Notes: generated by a model not told the origin, from the sequence alone. A DNA stretch of 63,041 bases from STC-113 sp964618565 (GCA_964618565.1 CAZUBA010000005.1:1-63041), one strand, 5' to 3'; positions 41,971-53,170 are shown, counted from the first letter of the stretch. Translations and numbers: made by a program.

Positions 41971-42480
41971 ATGAGAGATACAAGATTCATAGCAGAACAC
42001 CGTGGCTGACCCCTGACAAAAGAACAACATCATCAACTGATAGGATGGTCTTGCGAATGCGTAAGGCATGTATTGCCGCTTCTTGACGGAAATATCGATA
42101 ATCGGATCATAAATGCGCTGAATATCGCAGAAGAATGGAGAAAGGGCAACACCTCTGTATGAGAGGCACTGAATGCTGCTTATAGTGTGATTACAGCTGC
42201 CAGAGACTCCAAGAATCTTACAGAAATAGCAATATTTCGCGCCGCTTGACATGCGGTTGCAACTGCACATATGGCCGATCATGCTCCCGGATGAGCAGAA
42301 TACGCACTTAAGGCCATCATTTATGAAGGAAAATCTTTTGACGAAGAAAGAAAATGGCAAGATGAACAACTGCCTTCTGAAATTAAAGAATTAGTCCTTT
42401 CTTCTAGAGATATGAAGGGCAAGGCGTGGAATTCAAGCTTTCAAAAAGCTCAAAAATTGAGGAATAAATTAAGATGATAA
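41971..42480 (+). CDS. Imm5-like putative immunity protein (169 aa)
   Basis: Pattern of the Imm5 family of polymorphic-toxin immunity proteins: N-terminal HRGGPLTKEQHHQLIGWSCEC, helix NRIINALNIAEEWRKGNTSV, ITAARDSKNLTEIAIFRAAGHAVATAHMADHAPGAEYALKAI read in parts. The double-His AGHAVATAHMADH helix is the most telling. Soluble, all-helical. It would bind and neutralise a toxin from a competitor; no toxin gene is adjacent. Ends TGA-TAA, where TGA is the last Gly codon and TAA the stop. Confidence 0.82.
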
Positions 42481-42579
42481 CGGAAGAATATGTATGAATA
42501 ACGTCAAATTTGGAATATAAGAAGTTTTTGACTTTATTTTACATCTAAATATATTAAAATTAAATATCAATTAATATCA

Positions 42580-42924
42580 ATGATAATGTGAATTAAAATC
42601 ACTTTTGGCGCTCCGGAAAAACTTATTAGCTTCATGTCATTAGGATGAAGCATGAGAAAGGATTTGCAGAGAGTTTTGGAAAAGGCAGGCAGCGAAGAAA
42701 GAAGGAGGGATATACAAGAAATAATAGATTTGGATATCAGCATATTAACAAAGCATCTTTTTATTTTTGAATCGCTTAAATGAGCTACAGAAATAATTGG
42801 CAAATTGCATGAGCAACAAAGGGCGACTATGCTTGAAGAAATGAGAAAAATCGATATTACAAAACACTGATGACGAATCTGGATGGCTGATCATATGAGA
42901 GAATTATGTACTGCTAGGAATTAA
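42580..42924 (+). CDS. Small helical hypothetical protein (114 aa)
   Basis: Begins MIMGIKITFGAPEKLISFM; helical, charged (EERRRDIQEIIDLDISILTKH), ending KHGGRIWMADHMRELCTARN. Five UGA codons including a double one. Downstream of the Imm5-like gene by 100 bp on the same strand, so perhaps another immunity or accessory protein. Family not recognised. Confidence 0.68.
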
Positions 42925-42980
42925 AGGGTAAAGTCTGCGCTAAATATTGTTGGCTCAATGATTGGCAATTGGAATAGTTT

Positions 42981-43886
42981 TTAATTGCCACCTTCTCCAA
43001 AGCTTCCCCATTTATCTTCTAGCAGCTTCCGTAAGACTTCATTGTATTTTTCAGGCCTTTCTACAAGGGCAGCATGTCCGGCTTTTCAAAGATTGACCAA
43101 AATTGATTTTTTGTGCATTTTCTGGAGACATAATGCATTTTGTTTTGGGTCATCAAACGTTTGATCGTTTTCACTATAAAGGATGGCTGTTTCGATTTCA
43201 TTATTTTTACATTCAGTTGCATCTTGCTCAAGCACATATAATAACCTGTCTGCAAGTCATGGGTTTATTCAGAGTGAAGCGGCTTTTATATGCCTTTCAA
43301 TCCTATGCATTCAAACATTGTCTACAATTTCCCGACTTCTTTCTACGGCTTTTCTTGATATGAATCTTTTTGAAGTGTTTCATAATGAGCATCTGTCAAT
43401 TTTTCATGCAGTTCAAGTTAATATTTCAAGAATTTTCTTGTTGACTCTTTTTATCAGGTCAATGTATTTCGGTAAATTCAATAAACCCCATTCTGACACT
43501 CAACAAATCGAAATATAAAGTTTAATTTGATGCTTTTCCTCTTCATTCAATCTCTCAAATAAGTTTCTTGCAACTATTTCTCAAAAGCTCAGCCCAGCAA
43601 TTATGAATTCCTTATCTTTATTATTTTTAATATATTCAAGAAGCTGATCCATAACCTTCTCTTTTTCAAATTCTGTCTTTGGCCAATCAACCGTGACAAA
43701 TTTGGCTCATAGCTTATTTACAATGCCTGATAAATCTCATGCAGCGAAAGAGGTTCTATGAATAAATGAGCCAAAATACAGAAATACCTTATCGGAATCA
43801 AATAGCTCATTATTTGTATTTTTTGGCTTTGTTTCCCTAATCTTACAATATTCTTTAGAATTTAGGAAGTTTCTGGATTCTATCAT
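42981..43886 (-). CDS. Alpha/beta-fold hydrolase
   Basis: A 301-aa protein: VFLYFGSFIHRTS-like HG region near residue 35, nucleophile elbow IIAGLSFGEIVA (GxSxG), helical cap around residues 115-215, acidic residue region ILYSENDQTFDD (likely catalytic Asp), and the catalytic His in NLGKAGHAALVERPEKYNEVL near the end. This is the generic alpha/beta-hydrolase order; esterase, lactonase or thioesterase cannot be told apart. No signal peptide. The UGA glycines include the one in GLSFG. Confidence 0.85.
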
Positions 43887-44042
43887 GATCAATTATTTAG
43901 CAATTGATTTTTAAATAAGCATTTATGGAATACATAACCGAATATTATAAGATTTTCCTGATAAAATTCAAGTAATGCAGATATTCTTGCACTTCTTGCG
44001 TTTTTGAATATCATCCGATAATTAAAAAATAAAAACACTCTG

Positions 44043-44462
44043 ATGATTCTAGTTAGTGCTTGCTTAGCATGATTAAACTGCAGATTTGACTGATGATCAT
44101 GTTCAAATCAGAAAATAATTGACATGGTTAAATCCTGACAAGCCATACCCGTTTGTCCAGAGCTTCTTTGATGACTGTATACGCCTAGAATGCCCTGTGA
44201 AAGAAGATGAGACAGGATAGTGTCACGAACATGAGAAGACATGACTGAACAGTACTTGAATTGAGCTCTTGAGGCTTTCGAGGTAGCCAAAGAAAGATGA
44301 TGCAAAAGAGCAATCCTTAAGTCAAAATCACCTTCTTGCTGATGCGGACTTATATTTGATGGATTATTCAGTTGAAGATTAACAAGATGAGATTGAATCT
44401 TTACACAAATCCTAAAAGAAAATGGCATAAAAGTCGAGAATGAACTGAACTTCTGACAATAA
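44043..44462 (+). CDS. DUF523 family protein
   Basis: A 139-aa protein with the complete DUF523 (YbbK) signature: MILVSACLAGLNCRFDGGSC with two Cys, VCPELLGGLYTPRMPCER, GEDMTEQYLNGALEAF, AILKSKSPSCGCGLIFDGLFSG and GIFTQILKENGIKV. Conserved Cys and SPSCG suggest a metal or Fe-S site; activity unproven. The protein only appears with UGA=Gly: eleven or more of its conserved glycines are UGA. Confidence 0.93.
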
Positions 44463-44523
44463 TTGATTTACATTTCACAAAAAAAACCTATTATCTTTAA
44501 AAATTTAAATTATTCTTCAATAA

Positions 44524-45813
44524 ATGGATCCTGTTTCAATAATAATCTTCATAGCATTAGTCAGCCTTTCTGCCTTTTTTTCTGGTACTGAAATTGCCTT
44601 GATGAGCATTTCTCAGCATAAGATAATATCTCTAGAAAAAGAAAGGAAAGCTTGAGCAAAATTCCTGAAGAGGATAAAAAAGGATAATGATAAGCTTCTG
44701 ATTGCAATATTGATCTGAAATAATCTTGTAAATGTATGAGCCTCTGCGCTTGCGACTACAGCCTCAATACAATTAGCAGAAAAATTCTGACTTCCGGGAA
44801 GTTACTGAATATGATTGGCAACATGAATAGTGACCATGATTTTACTATTATTCTGAGAGATAACACCGAAAACATTATGTTCAAAATATAGCGAAAAAGT
44901 ATCGCTTATGGTTGCTCCATTTTATTTTTTATTAATAAAATTATTAAATCCTCTAATATTCATCATTGGATTATTTGTTAAATCAGTAAGTTATTTTTTC
45001 GGTACAGATAAAATCCACATCAAAATGTCTTCAGAGGAACTTGAAGCTTTTATAGATATGTCTCATGAAAAATGAGCAGTGGAAGAAGAAGAGCATAAAA
45101 AAATCAAATGAGTGCTTGATTTAGGTGACACATTAGCGGAATCAGTGATGACTCCACGCGTCCAGATGGATGCTGTAAATATCAATATCACTGTAGATAT
45201 GCTTTGCGAATACCTACTGATACATAGCCATTCAAGGATACCTGTCTATCAAGAAACGATAGATAAAATTGATCACTTCATAACTTTCAAACAAGCTTTT
45301 AAACTGAAAGAATCATGAAGATGAAATAAGAAACTGTCAGAAATTCATCTTGATGATATTATTAAAGTCCCCCTTACTCAGCCTATCGATAAGATATTTG
45401 AGAAGTTGCAGAAATCCAGAAAACATATCGCATTAGTTCTTGATGAGCACGGATGAGTAGAATGAATCATAACGCTTGAAGACATAATTGAGGAGGTATT
45501 TTGAGATATAAAAGACGAGACAGACAAGGAGGACATTTATCTGAGCAAGCTAAAAGATGGTAAGATTCTAGCAAGCTGAAATGTAATCATGGACGATGTA
45601 TTGGAGGAATTGAAAATAGATGATATCAGGGATATATGACTTGAAGAAGAGTTCAACTGAGAAAATCTGAGCTATATCATAACATCAAGATTAGAAAGAT
45701 TTGCAGAAAACGGCGAAACCATAGAATTCACAGGAAAGTCAAAGAATCTCAGATTGATGGTCAAGAATGTTTCTGGATGAAAAATGGGCCAGATAGTTGT
45801 GGAAAAGTTTTAA
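44524..45813 (+). CDS. HlyC/CorC-type transporter (CNNM-CBS)
   Basis: A 429-aa protein: CNNM/DUF21 membrane domain with four hydrophobic segments (ALVSLSAFFSGTEIALMSIS is the typical start; LLLFGEITPKTLCSKYSE the conserved end), two CBS domains (VMTPRVQMDAVN, HSHSRIPVYQ; KHIALVLDEHGGVEGIITLEDIIEEVFGDI) and a C-terminal CorC/HlyC domain. Members transport or regulate Mg2+/Co2+. Normal length. Glycines in DEHGGVEG and FGDI are UGA. Confidence 0.94.
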
Positions 45814-45846
45814 ACTGTTTTTATTTATTACTTTATTTAAATTATT

Positions 45847-46269
45847 ATGAGTGAAATTTGAAGTGAAGGAAAGAATATTCCTGAAAGTAATGCAGATATG
45901 CAAACAAGGTTTGTTGAGAATCTGGCAAAAGATCTTAGTTTAAACATTTTAAATCTGGCAAAATCGACAAATCCTAAAATGGACAACGACAGCTTTAAAA
46001 GATGAGTAGCCTCAATCATTAATGAATTTCAGAGAGATAATCTTGCTAGCAACAGCGTCAATAACCTTTGAAGAAATCTCCAATCGCTTATGGAAAGAAA
46101 TTGAATAAATGTAGCTTGATGTGATTTTGACAAGGCGCAGAAAATGAATGACATTATTATCTGAATATGAGAACTGAAGCTGAATCTTCAGACATCCGCC
46201 CTTGAACGCGCATTTGCAAAATGATGAGAAGAAAAGGTTACTCCGCCAAACGAGAATCTGTTCGGTTAA
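45847..46269 (+). CDS. Hypothetical helical protein (140 aa)
   Basis: Begins MSEIGSEGKNIPESNADMQ, 34 bp after the CorC gene and on the same strand. Helical and amphipathic (RFVENLAKDLSLNILNLAKS), with Asn-rich turns and an acidic/Pro tail ending PPNENLFG. Many UGA glycines. No known family. Confidence 0.7.
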
Positions 46270-46458
46270 AGAATGACATAAGGCTCTCATTCATCTATCT
46301 GCCTTTTCCATTTAATCATACCAAAGCAATTAATATTATATTTTCAGTTTATTATATGCATTTCTGAAAAGTTGCATTTGGCGTTAGATTGTACGTATCA
46401 ATATTTGACATTTTTAAAAAAATCCTATTATTGCATAGTTAAATGTAATTATTTTATT

Positions 46459-47394
46459 ATGTCAAATATACCACAAAAAGACTTAGAGAAGTCTTTTGAA
46501 ATTTCGCCCCCCTCCCTTTCTGCAGAAGAGCTTGCAGTAAAAATTCATGATGCAACTAAGTTTGAGAAAAGATTATGAAGATTCCAGTGATGTGTCAAAA
46601 AACCAGATGATATCAAAGGAATGTGATTATTTCTCTGTTCTTTTTTACTTCAGGAAAATATTCATCCGGATATCATAAGCCTTCTTATTGAACACAGCAA
46701 ACAGAATGGATTCGAGGATTGAATAGATTTAAACAAAGATATAATGGACTGACAGCATATTCTGGATTATGCCATAAGACATGATAATTATAATGTATTC
46801 AAAAAACTTATAGCATTAAATGCTAATTATTTATCGCATAATAGTCTGCATGCATCTACTTCATGCCGTTCACAAGCAAATGCTTTCGATGAAAATGAGG
46901 TCAGAATAAAAAAAATGATGACATCAGATCTGCTTGAATTATGAGCACCTGTAAAAAAAGAAACCATTGAAAGTGTTATAAGATTTTCTGATGCTAGTTT
47001 TCTGCAAATTATTGCTGACAGTGAACAATGAAAAAAACTAATGACTGCAAAATTCCTAAAAGCACAACTTGAGGACGCCTCAAATCAACATTTCCTTAAA
47101 AATAGGCCAGAAATACAAACGACACTAATGATGCTATACAATAAACAAAAAGTAATAGAAACAATACAAGAAGATGGATGAAAAGATGAAGTTGAAAAAG
47201 CAGTTTCTGTTTTGAGAGGGGGGATAAAACAGGAGATTACGGACATAATAACTTCGCCCACATTCTTAGCGGATATAATTGAAGAAATTTACAAAGAAAA
47301 TGAAGTAGTAATCAACGGCACTGTCATAAAATGAATCAAAAAAAAGATAATTTGAAACCCTGGAAGGATTATTGAAAAACTAATGGAACAATAA
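46459..47394 (+). CDS. Putative ankyrin-repeat-like protein (311 aa)
   Basis: Begins MSNIPQKDLEKSFEIS. Residues about 70-125 look like one or two ankyrin-type repeats: QENIHPDIISLLIEHSKQN and HILDYAIRHDNYNVFKKLIALNA, the latter a near-typical outer-helix pattern. The remainder is helical and Lys-rich and ends RIIEKLMEQ. UGA glycines throughout. Ankyrin proteins mediate binding and are common in host-associated CPR; this assignment is tentative. Confidence 0.65.
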
Positions 47395-47425
47395 TTATTA
47401 GAATTCCAATTAAAAATCAATTTAT

Positions 47426-47451
47426 AAAGTCCCGCTATATAGCGGGACTTT
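47426..47451. terminator. Bidirectional terminator between convergent genes
   Basis: 26-bp perfect palindrome, half-site AAAGTCCCGCTAT. Confidence 0.88.
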
Positions 47452-47454
47452 ATA

Positions 47455-48885
47455 TTATTTCTCCAATCTTACCACGGTTTCTATATGATGAGTATGTGGA
47501 AACATATCGACTGGCGTAATGTCTGTAATCTTATAACTCGAATTCTTGACAATGTAGTCAAGGTCGCGGGCTAAGGTTGATGGATTGCAACTTATATAAA
47601 TCATGGCCTTAGCATCAAAATTGACAACATTAGGCAAAGCGTCAGGATGCATTCAATCACGAGGCGGATCAATCACAAGAAGATCTACTTTTTCATTTTT
47701 TTCACTGAAATCTTTAAGAAAATTCTCAACTTTCGCATTCACGAACTCTATATTATTGATTCCGTTCAGTTTTGCGTTCCTCTTGCCGTCTTCACTGGCT
47801 TCTTTGACAATCTCGACACTGTAGACATTTTTGAAAAATGGGGAAAATATGATTCAGAGCGTTCAAGTTCATGCATAAAGATCAAGCATTGTTCCTCATT
47901 TCAGTTCTTCTTTTCATTTCTTTGCCATGTCTATTGCAATTTGGTATAGTTTTTCTGCGCCAAGTGAATTAGTCTGAAAAAAGCTCTTAGGATTGATTTC
48001 AAATGTTTTATCCAGAAGTTTTTCTTTAATTGCCGGAACTCAATAATAAAGCTCAAATTCTCAAGTCACGATATCCGCTTTTCAATTGTTTCTTAAGTAA
48101 TATATTGATTTTATATTTGGATACTCTTTTGTTAGCTTGTCCAAAAATCATTTCAAGTTTTTACTGAAATTATCGATGGTTGAGCTTCATTTGCTTGCCA
48201 AGAAATCATCATTCACACTGAATATGAGCATTATCTCATTGCAATGTTTTGATTTGCGGATTACCAAATGTCTCCAGAATCATTCTTGCCTTTTGGGATC
48301 GTAAGTTGGCAGTCCTGATCACCTCGAGAAAGAATCGGTTTTTTTGAATATTTCATTTATCTCATCGTCTGCAAGCACGCAAAAAGTGCAATCGATTATC
48401 CTGTCGAATTCTCATTGCTTATGAAATCAGAATCTGAATTCGTCATGCACTCATTCCCTATCTGAGATATATTTTCACCAGCTAAATTCCACTTTATTCC
48501 TATAGCCGTATATTTCAGGCGAAGCAACTATGGGATGAAAAACCGTATCGGTCACATATTCCTTTAAATGATTAAAAGCTTCTTTGACTTGTTCTTGTTT
48601 TATTTGAAGCTGCACATCATGGGCTATGGGAAGCCATTTGCAACCTCCATAAACCTGGAAATGATCAGGCAACTTCTGCTCAAGTGGGGATTTTTTCACC
48701 TCATCCAACATCTGCCCCTCATAATAATTCTTTCTGTTTTTAAGAATTCTTAAATTGATGACGCTACCTGGTATCACTCATCCTGAGATAATTATCTTCT
48801 TCCCATCCGGTGCGAATCCTAGAGCCTTTCACCCAAAAATAAGTTTGTCTATCTTTATATTTTCTAAAACTGTTCCTTTTTGCAT
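47455..48885 (-). CDS. RumA/TrmA-family RNA m5U methyltransferase
   Basis: A 476-aa SAM-dependent methyltransferase: N-terminal part with YGGCKWLPIAHDVQLQIKQEQ, RNKVEFSW, FQTNS before the catalytic domain, motif I LDLYAGTGTLGI, LLVIDPPRDGMHP, and the catalytic Cys in YISCNPSTLARD, then HIETVVRLEK at the end. These fix the RumA/RlmC/RlmD/TrmA family, which makes 5-methyluridine in 23S rRNA or tRNA; the target cannot be chosen by eye. Motif glycines are a mix of UGA and GGN. Confidence 0.94.
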
Positions 48886-49164
48886 ATGATTTGATTTATT
48901 AAGTTCCGAGATTATATGGAAATTTTTTGATTTGAGAAATAATAAATTATAAGTTTTTGCAATGTTCTAGTCCTTGCTCCAATATAATTTTGCATATATT
49001 ATAAATATCGATAAAATCTATTGAAATGTTTATAATATAGTTAAAAGTAAAATACTCTGAAAGTTAAAGAAATTGTTTTTTTCTAATTTAAGCCAAAATA
49101 TGATATAAGTTTGCATGGCAGATAGTTAGACGAAATCCAAAATTTTATATTTAATTTGATATTT
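48886..49164. other. AT-rich intergenic region
   Basis: About 280 bp between divergent genes. It must carry both promoters; a TATAAT-like box is visible near 49030. I see no RNA, repeat or reading frame worth calling. Confidence 0.4.
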
Positions 49165-49362
49165 ATGAAGCCAAGTGAATATATAGATGGTGAATCGTCT
49201 GACGAAAGATTTGCTAGACTATCTAAAATTGCTAGTTTTACACATCCAGAAGAAGTTGCTGGTATATTAGCTAGAAAAAATAAGACCGATGAAACTCCTG
49301 CCGAAACACAAGCTAGACACGAAAGAATCAGACGTTCATATCCAGGGTATAAATCGCATTAA
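49165..49362 (+). CDS. Small hypothetical protein (65 aa)
   Basis: ATG at 49165 (MKPSEYIDGESSDERFARLS), charged and helical, ending RRSYPGYKSH. All Gly codons are GGT/GGG, none UGA, and codon choice (GGT, CCA, AGA, GCT) differs from many neighbours, so it may be highly expressed or transferred. No SD. Family not recognised. Confidence 0.6.
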   Translation: MKPSEYIDGESSDERFARLSKIASFTHPEEVAGILARKNKTDETPAETQARHERIRRSYPGYKSH

Positions 49363-49548
49363 ATATAAAATTATAAGTCACAATCTATCCGCAGACACTG
49401 CATATCTGGCTCAAAAATTTTTGCACTTTTAATTAACAAGGAAAGCAAAATTTCCTCTCCCAAATTTTTGTACAATTACTTTGCTTAAAAACTTCAGATG
49501 ATGCCGATACGTTAGTCGGAATTCGGCTTACAATCTAATCAAAAACAA

Positions 49549-50007
49549 ATGGAAAGTGAAAAATATCTAAATTCAAAATGAATAATTTTCAATAAATTAG
49601 TTTTACAAGAAATTCCTAAAACCGCGCAGGATGTCGAAAGGATTTATTGATGCGGTTTAAATCAGGTACTGAAAACCTTAATTTTCATATGAAGCAAAAG
49701 GCCGATAATTGCTGTTCTTCAATGAGATAAAAGGGTGAAAATGCAGAAAATCAGGCAAATTGCTTGAGATAATCAGATAAAACCTGCAAAACCTGAAGAA
49801 ATTAAACAAATCACATGATACGAAATAGGTGCGATTTCCCCATTTTGATTTGAGGCAGACGTTATAAAAATATTGGATAAAGATATTTTAAATTCAGATA
49901 AAATAATAAATATCTGAAGTTGAGTGGCTGAAATCTGATTTGAAATGATGCCAACTGAATTACAGAAAGCTTGGGATTGAATTATTGAAGAAATAAGTGA
50001 ACGATAA
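49549..50007 (+). CDS. YbaK/ProX-type aminoacyl-tRNA deacylase
   Basis: A 152-aa protein with the YbaK/EbsC layout: VERIYGCGLNQVLKTLIFIG, IIAVLQGDKRVKM, KPAKPEEIKQITGYEIGAISPFGF (the GxxxGxxxPxG-like loop) and INIGSGVAEIGFEM. Enzymes of this family hydrolyse mischarged tRNAs (for example Cys-tRNA(Pro)). Conserved glycines of the GYEIGAISPFG loop are largely UGA. Confidence 0.9.
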
Positions 50008-50117
50008 AATCATAAATCCAATAAAAAATGACTCGCCACTTCGCTGACGCAACGTCAGATATCAGCAAACGCTGTACCGATATAGCAAAATAATGATAAA
50101 ATTTTTCTTCAAATAAT

Positions 50118-50516
50118 ATGTACAAAGCAACTAAAATAAATCATGTAACAATTCTAGTAAAAGATAAAGAAAAGACTGAAAAATTTTTTACTGAAATATT
50201 GGGGCTTGAAAAAATTAGCGTCGGTGAGTCTTTATGGATAAAGATTGGCGACCAGTATGTTCATATTTCAAATAATTCTGGTGCGCCAGTATCAAACACG
50301 TTTTATCACTTTGCCATTGAGTATGAAAATCTGTCAGATGTTATTAAAGGCATAATCGAAAAAGGAATAGATGTGTTTGATCTTGATAAGGAAATACGTC
50401 CAATTTCAATAAATTCTGAATTCAATAAGGAAGGTCGCCAATTTTTTGTACGTGATTATGATGGCAATTTGATAGAATTGATAGATTCGGGGAATAAATT
50501 TTTCAATCCCCAATAA
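50118..50516 (+). CDS. VOC/glyoxalase-family protein
   Basis: A 132-aa protein: INHVTILVKDKEKTEKFFTE with the first His ligand, LGLEKISVGESLWIKIGD, YHFAIEYENLSDVIKGI with the second metal-site region, and FFVRDYDGNLIELID at the end. One betaalphabetabetabeta pair of the VOC fold; glyoxalase or fosfomycin-resistance-type activity is possible. All nine Gly codons are GGN and the gene is intact in the standard code, so recent transfer is possible; the stop is UAA and no SD is visible. Confidence 0.88.
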   Translation: MYKATKINHVTILVKDKEKTEKFFTEILGLEKISVGESLWIKIGDQYVHISNNSGAPVSNTFYHFAIEYENLSDVIKGIIEKGIDVFDLDKEIRPISINSEFNKEGRQFFVRDYDGNLIELIDSGNKFFNPQ

Positions 50517-50579
50517 ACTTCAGTGAAGTGACTCCGGTATTATAAATACAAAAATAATAATCCTGATTATTTGAGAAAG

Positions 50580-50607
50580 AACCTGTCTGAAATGGAGACA
50601 GGTTTTT
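50580..50607 (+). terminator. Terminator after the VOC gene
   Basis: AACCTGTCT/AGACAGGTT stem with a short loop and a T run. Confidence 0.8.
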
Positions 50608-50714
50608 CTTCACCCTAAATTCATAGATAATCTATAGTTATTTCACTGTTGGCTATTGCATATGAGCTAAATTAAGTAGAATATAACCTCAAGCTTTTAT
50701 TCTTAATTAAAATT

Positions 50715-50999
50715 ATGTTCAAAGGCAAAATATATGTTTACAAGAATGTGAACGGCAAGAAGGAGGAAATGTCAAAAGAATTCGATGATGAGAAAGCTTT
50801 CAATGAATTCATAGAAAAAAACCCTTCCCTGAAGGAATTCAATCATATCAAAATTTGAGAATTGAAATGGCCTAGATCGCTTTTTGATCTTAGATGATTC
50901 TTTGAGGATGCTGAACTTCTATGACAAAAGAAATGGATAAAAGAAACTGAGAAAGAATTGGATAAGATTTTTGAAAAATCCAAAAATCTTCTCAAGTAA
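50715..50999 (+). CDS. Hypothetical protein (94 aa)
   Basis: Begins MFKGKIYVYKNVNGKKEEM: a small alpha/beta protein with an N-terminal beta hairpin followed by charged helices (EFDDEKAFNEFIEKNPSL), WPRSLFDLRGFFED and a Lys-rich coiled C-terminus. Three UGA glycines and two GGC. It lies 19 bp upstream of pcm and is probably co-transcribed. No family recognised. Confidence 0.68.
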
Positions 51000-51018
51000 G
51001 TAAAGTAACAAACAAGCT

Positions 51019-51636
51019 ATGAGATCCTATGATCAGGATTCAATGATAGATGAGCTAATCAGTATGTGAATCCCAAAAAATTCCTCTGCCTTAAAGGCTT
51101 TTAAGGCTGTTGATAGAAGATACTTTGTTCCAGATGAATATGCTTCCTCAATTTATGATGATATGCCGCTTCCTATCTGACATGGACAGACTATCTCACA
51201 GCCATATACTGTGGCATTCATGCTTGAGCTTCTTGATGTAAAAAAGTGAAATCATATATTGGATATCGGATCATGATCCGGTTGGACAACAGCTCTTCTT
51301 GCCTATATTTGTTGAAACGATTGATATGTCATATGATTAGAAATCATTCCAGATCTAGTAGATACCTGACAGGCAAACCTTTCAAAATTCAACTTCAAAA
51401 ATGCACGAATCATGCAAGCTCTCCCCACATTATGAATTCCATGAAAGAAATTCGATAGGATTCTGGTTTCTGCTGCATGAGATGAGTTGGATGACAATCT
51501 TCTTTGACAGCTTAATGATTGAGGCATACTTGTTATCCCGATTAATTATTCAATTTGGAAAATCGTTAAAATAAAAGAGGACAATTTTGAAAAAAGAGAA
51601 TATCCCTGATTTACATTTGTTCCTTTGATCAAATAA
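51019..51636 (+). CDS. pcm: Protein-L-isoaspartate O-methyltransferase
   Basis: A 205-aa Pcm: VDRRYFVPDEYASSIYDDMPLPIGHGQTISQPYTVAFML is the family hallmark (read in parts), motif I ILDIGSGSGWTTALLAY, GLEIIPDLV, RILVSAAGDEL and the GGILVIPI strand. It methylates isoaspartyl residues in damaged proteins, starting repair. Glycines in DIGSGSG and GHGQ alternate between GGA and UGA. Confidence 0.94.
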
Positions 51637-51761
51637 CAATTTAAGAAAATAATCCCTTAATTCACCTCTTATTCACAGACTATATTTTCCTTAAAATCAA
51701 TTAAAAGATATAATGTTCTGATTCCAGCAATACAAAAATTTAATAATTAAACTTAAAAAAT

Positions 51762-52187
51762 ATGAAAGCAATAAACCCCTACTTGAATTTTGCAGGCAAT
51801 ACCGAAGAGGCTTTTAATTTTTATAAGAGCATTTTTGGATGAGAATTCAGCATGCTGCAAAGATTTAAGGATACGCCGGATGGTGATAAATTATCTGATT
51901 CTGATAAAGAAAAAATAATGCATGTAGCACTTCCGATTTGAAACTGAAATATGCTGATGTGAACTGATTCTCTTGAATCAATGTGAATGAAGCTTGTAGA
52001 ATGAAATAATTATTCTCTTACATTAGAGGTTGATAGCAAGGAGGAGGCTGATAAGATCTTCAAATGACTTTCAGAATGATGACAAGTAGAAATGGCAATG
52101 GACGATGCATTTTGGTGAGCATATTTTTGAATGTTCAAAGATAAATTTTGAATAAGCTGGATGGTTAACTACACATATCCAAAATAA
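51762..52187 (+). CDS. PhnB-like VOC protein
   Basis: A 141-aa protein: MKAINPYLNFAGNTEEAFNFY, KSIFGGEFSMLQRFKDTP, MHVALPIGNGNMLMGTDS, and the C-terminal MAMDDAFWGAYFGMFKDKFGISWMVNY pattern typical of the PhnB / 3-demethylubiquinone-9 methyltransferase-like VOC family. Function of such stand-alone proteins is usually unknown. Very rich in UGA glycines, in contrast to the other VOC gene at 50118. Confidence 0.9.
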
Positions 52188-52252
52188 TTATAAATTTCTT
52201 AATAATTGAGATGGGGAAGAAAAAATTCTTTTAATCCTTAAAATTAAAAATT

Positions 52253-52522
52253 ATGTCCAATGAACAAGCTCTGAAGGAGCTCAAAAAAATACCTTGAGTA
52301 TGAAATGCCGTAGCCAAGGATCTATTTGATATCGGGATAAATAAGGTTTCTGATTTAAAAGATAAAAATCCGGAGAAACTTTATCTTGAAATGTGTGAAA
52401 AACAATGATATTATGTTGACAGATGCATGCTGTATGTGCTTCGGCTGGCTGTATATGTCGCTTCAAATTCAACTCTGGAATCTGAGAAGCTAAAATGGTG
52501 GTACTGGAAGAATGGAAAATAA
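52253..52522 (+). CDS. Helix-hairpin-helix protein (Cdd1-like, 89 aa)
   Basis: MSNEQALKELKKIPGVGNAVAKDLFDIGINKVSDLKDKNPEKLY (in parts) is a helix-hairpin-helix with the hairpin PGVGNA (UGA for the first two glycines), as in the small 'pathogenicity locus' Cdd1 family. The rest holds cysteines and aromatic residues (RCMLYVLRLAVYVA). DNA binding is likely. Between PhnB-like and MBL genes, same strand, short gaps. Confidence 0.82.
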
Positions 52523-52540
52523 TATAATAATTAAAATAAT

Positions 52541-53167
52541 ATGTCAGCGCAAACAGAAATCATAAATATATGATCGCCTTCTGGGGAATCTTGAAATTCA
52601 TATCTTTTTTCATACAAAGGGAAAAATAATATTGTAGATGCAGGATTTTTGGATTACGAGAAATTGACAGATGCCCTAAAGGACAAATCAGGGGATGTGC
52701 AAAACTTATTCCTTACACACTGACATTTTGACCATATTGCAAGGGTTGAAAAGCTCTTTGAAATTTTTCCTGATATGGATTGTCATATACATAAGAAAGA
52801 ATTGATATTTTTGGAGAAAAGTGAATACAATCTCTCTCAATACTATAAAGAAGATTTTAAATTGAGTAAAAAAATCTCCAGTAAAATTAAAACCTTTGAG
52901 GATTGAGATATCATAGATTGAGTGAAGGTAATCCATACTCCCGGCCACACGACCTGAAGCTCCTGCTTTCATATTGAAGAACTGGATGTTTGCTTCACTT
53001 GAGATACGATGTTCCCTGATACATATTGAAGAACCGATCTTCCGACATGAAATATTGACGAAATGAAAATCAGCCTTTCCACACTTTTTGAGTTGCCACC
53101 TGAAACGGTTATCTATCCATGACACATGGATAATGAGGTCCTAGAGAATATAAAAATCTCTTTATAA
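52541..53167 (+). CDS. Metallo-beta-lactamase-fold hydrolase
   Basis: A 208-aa MBL protein: zinc motif NLFLTHGHFDHIARVE, further ligands in VIHTPGHTTGSSCFHIE, CFTGDTMFPDTYGRTDLP and VIYPGHMDNEVLENI. Closest in style to the glyoxalase II / persulfide-dioxygenase group (TPGHTTGS, GRTDLP). It may hydrolyse thioesters. Glycines in HGHFD, GHTTG and TGDT are mixed UGA/GGC. Confidence 0.92.
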
Positions 53168-53170
53168 CAA

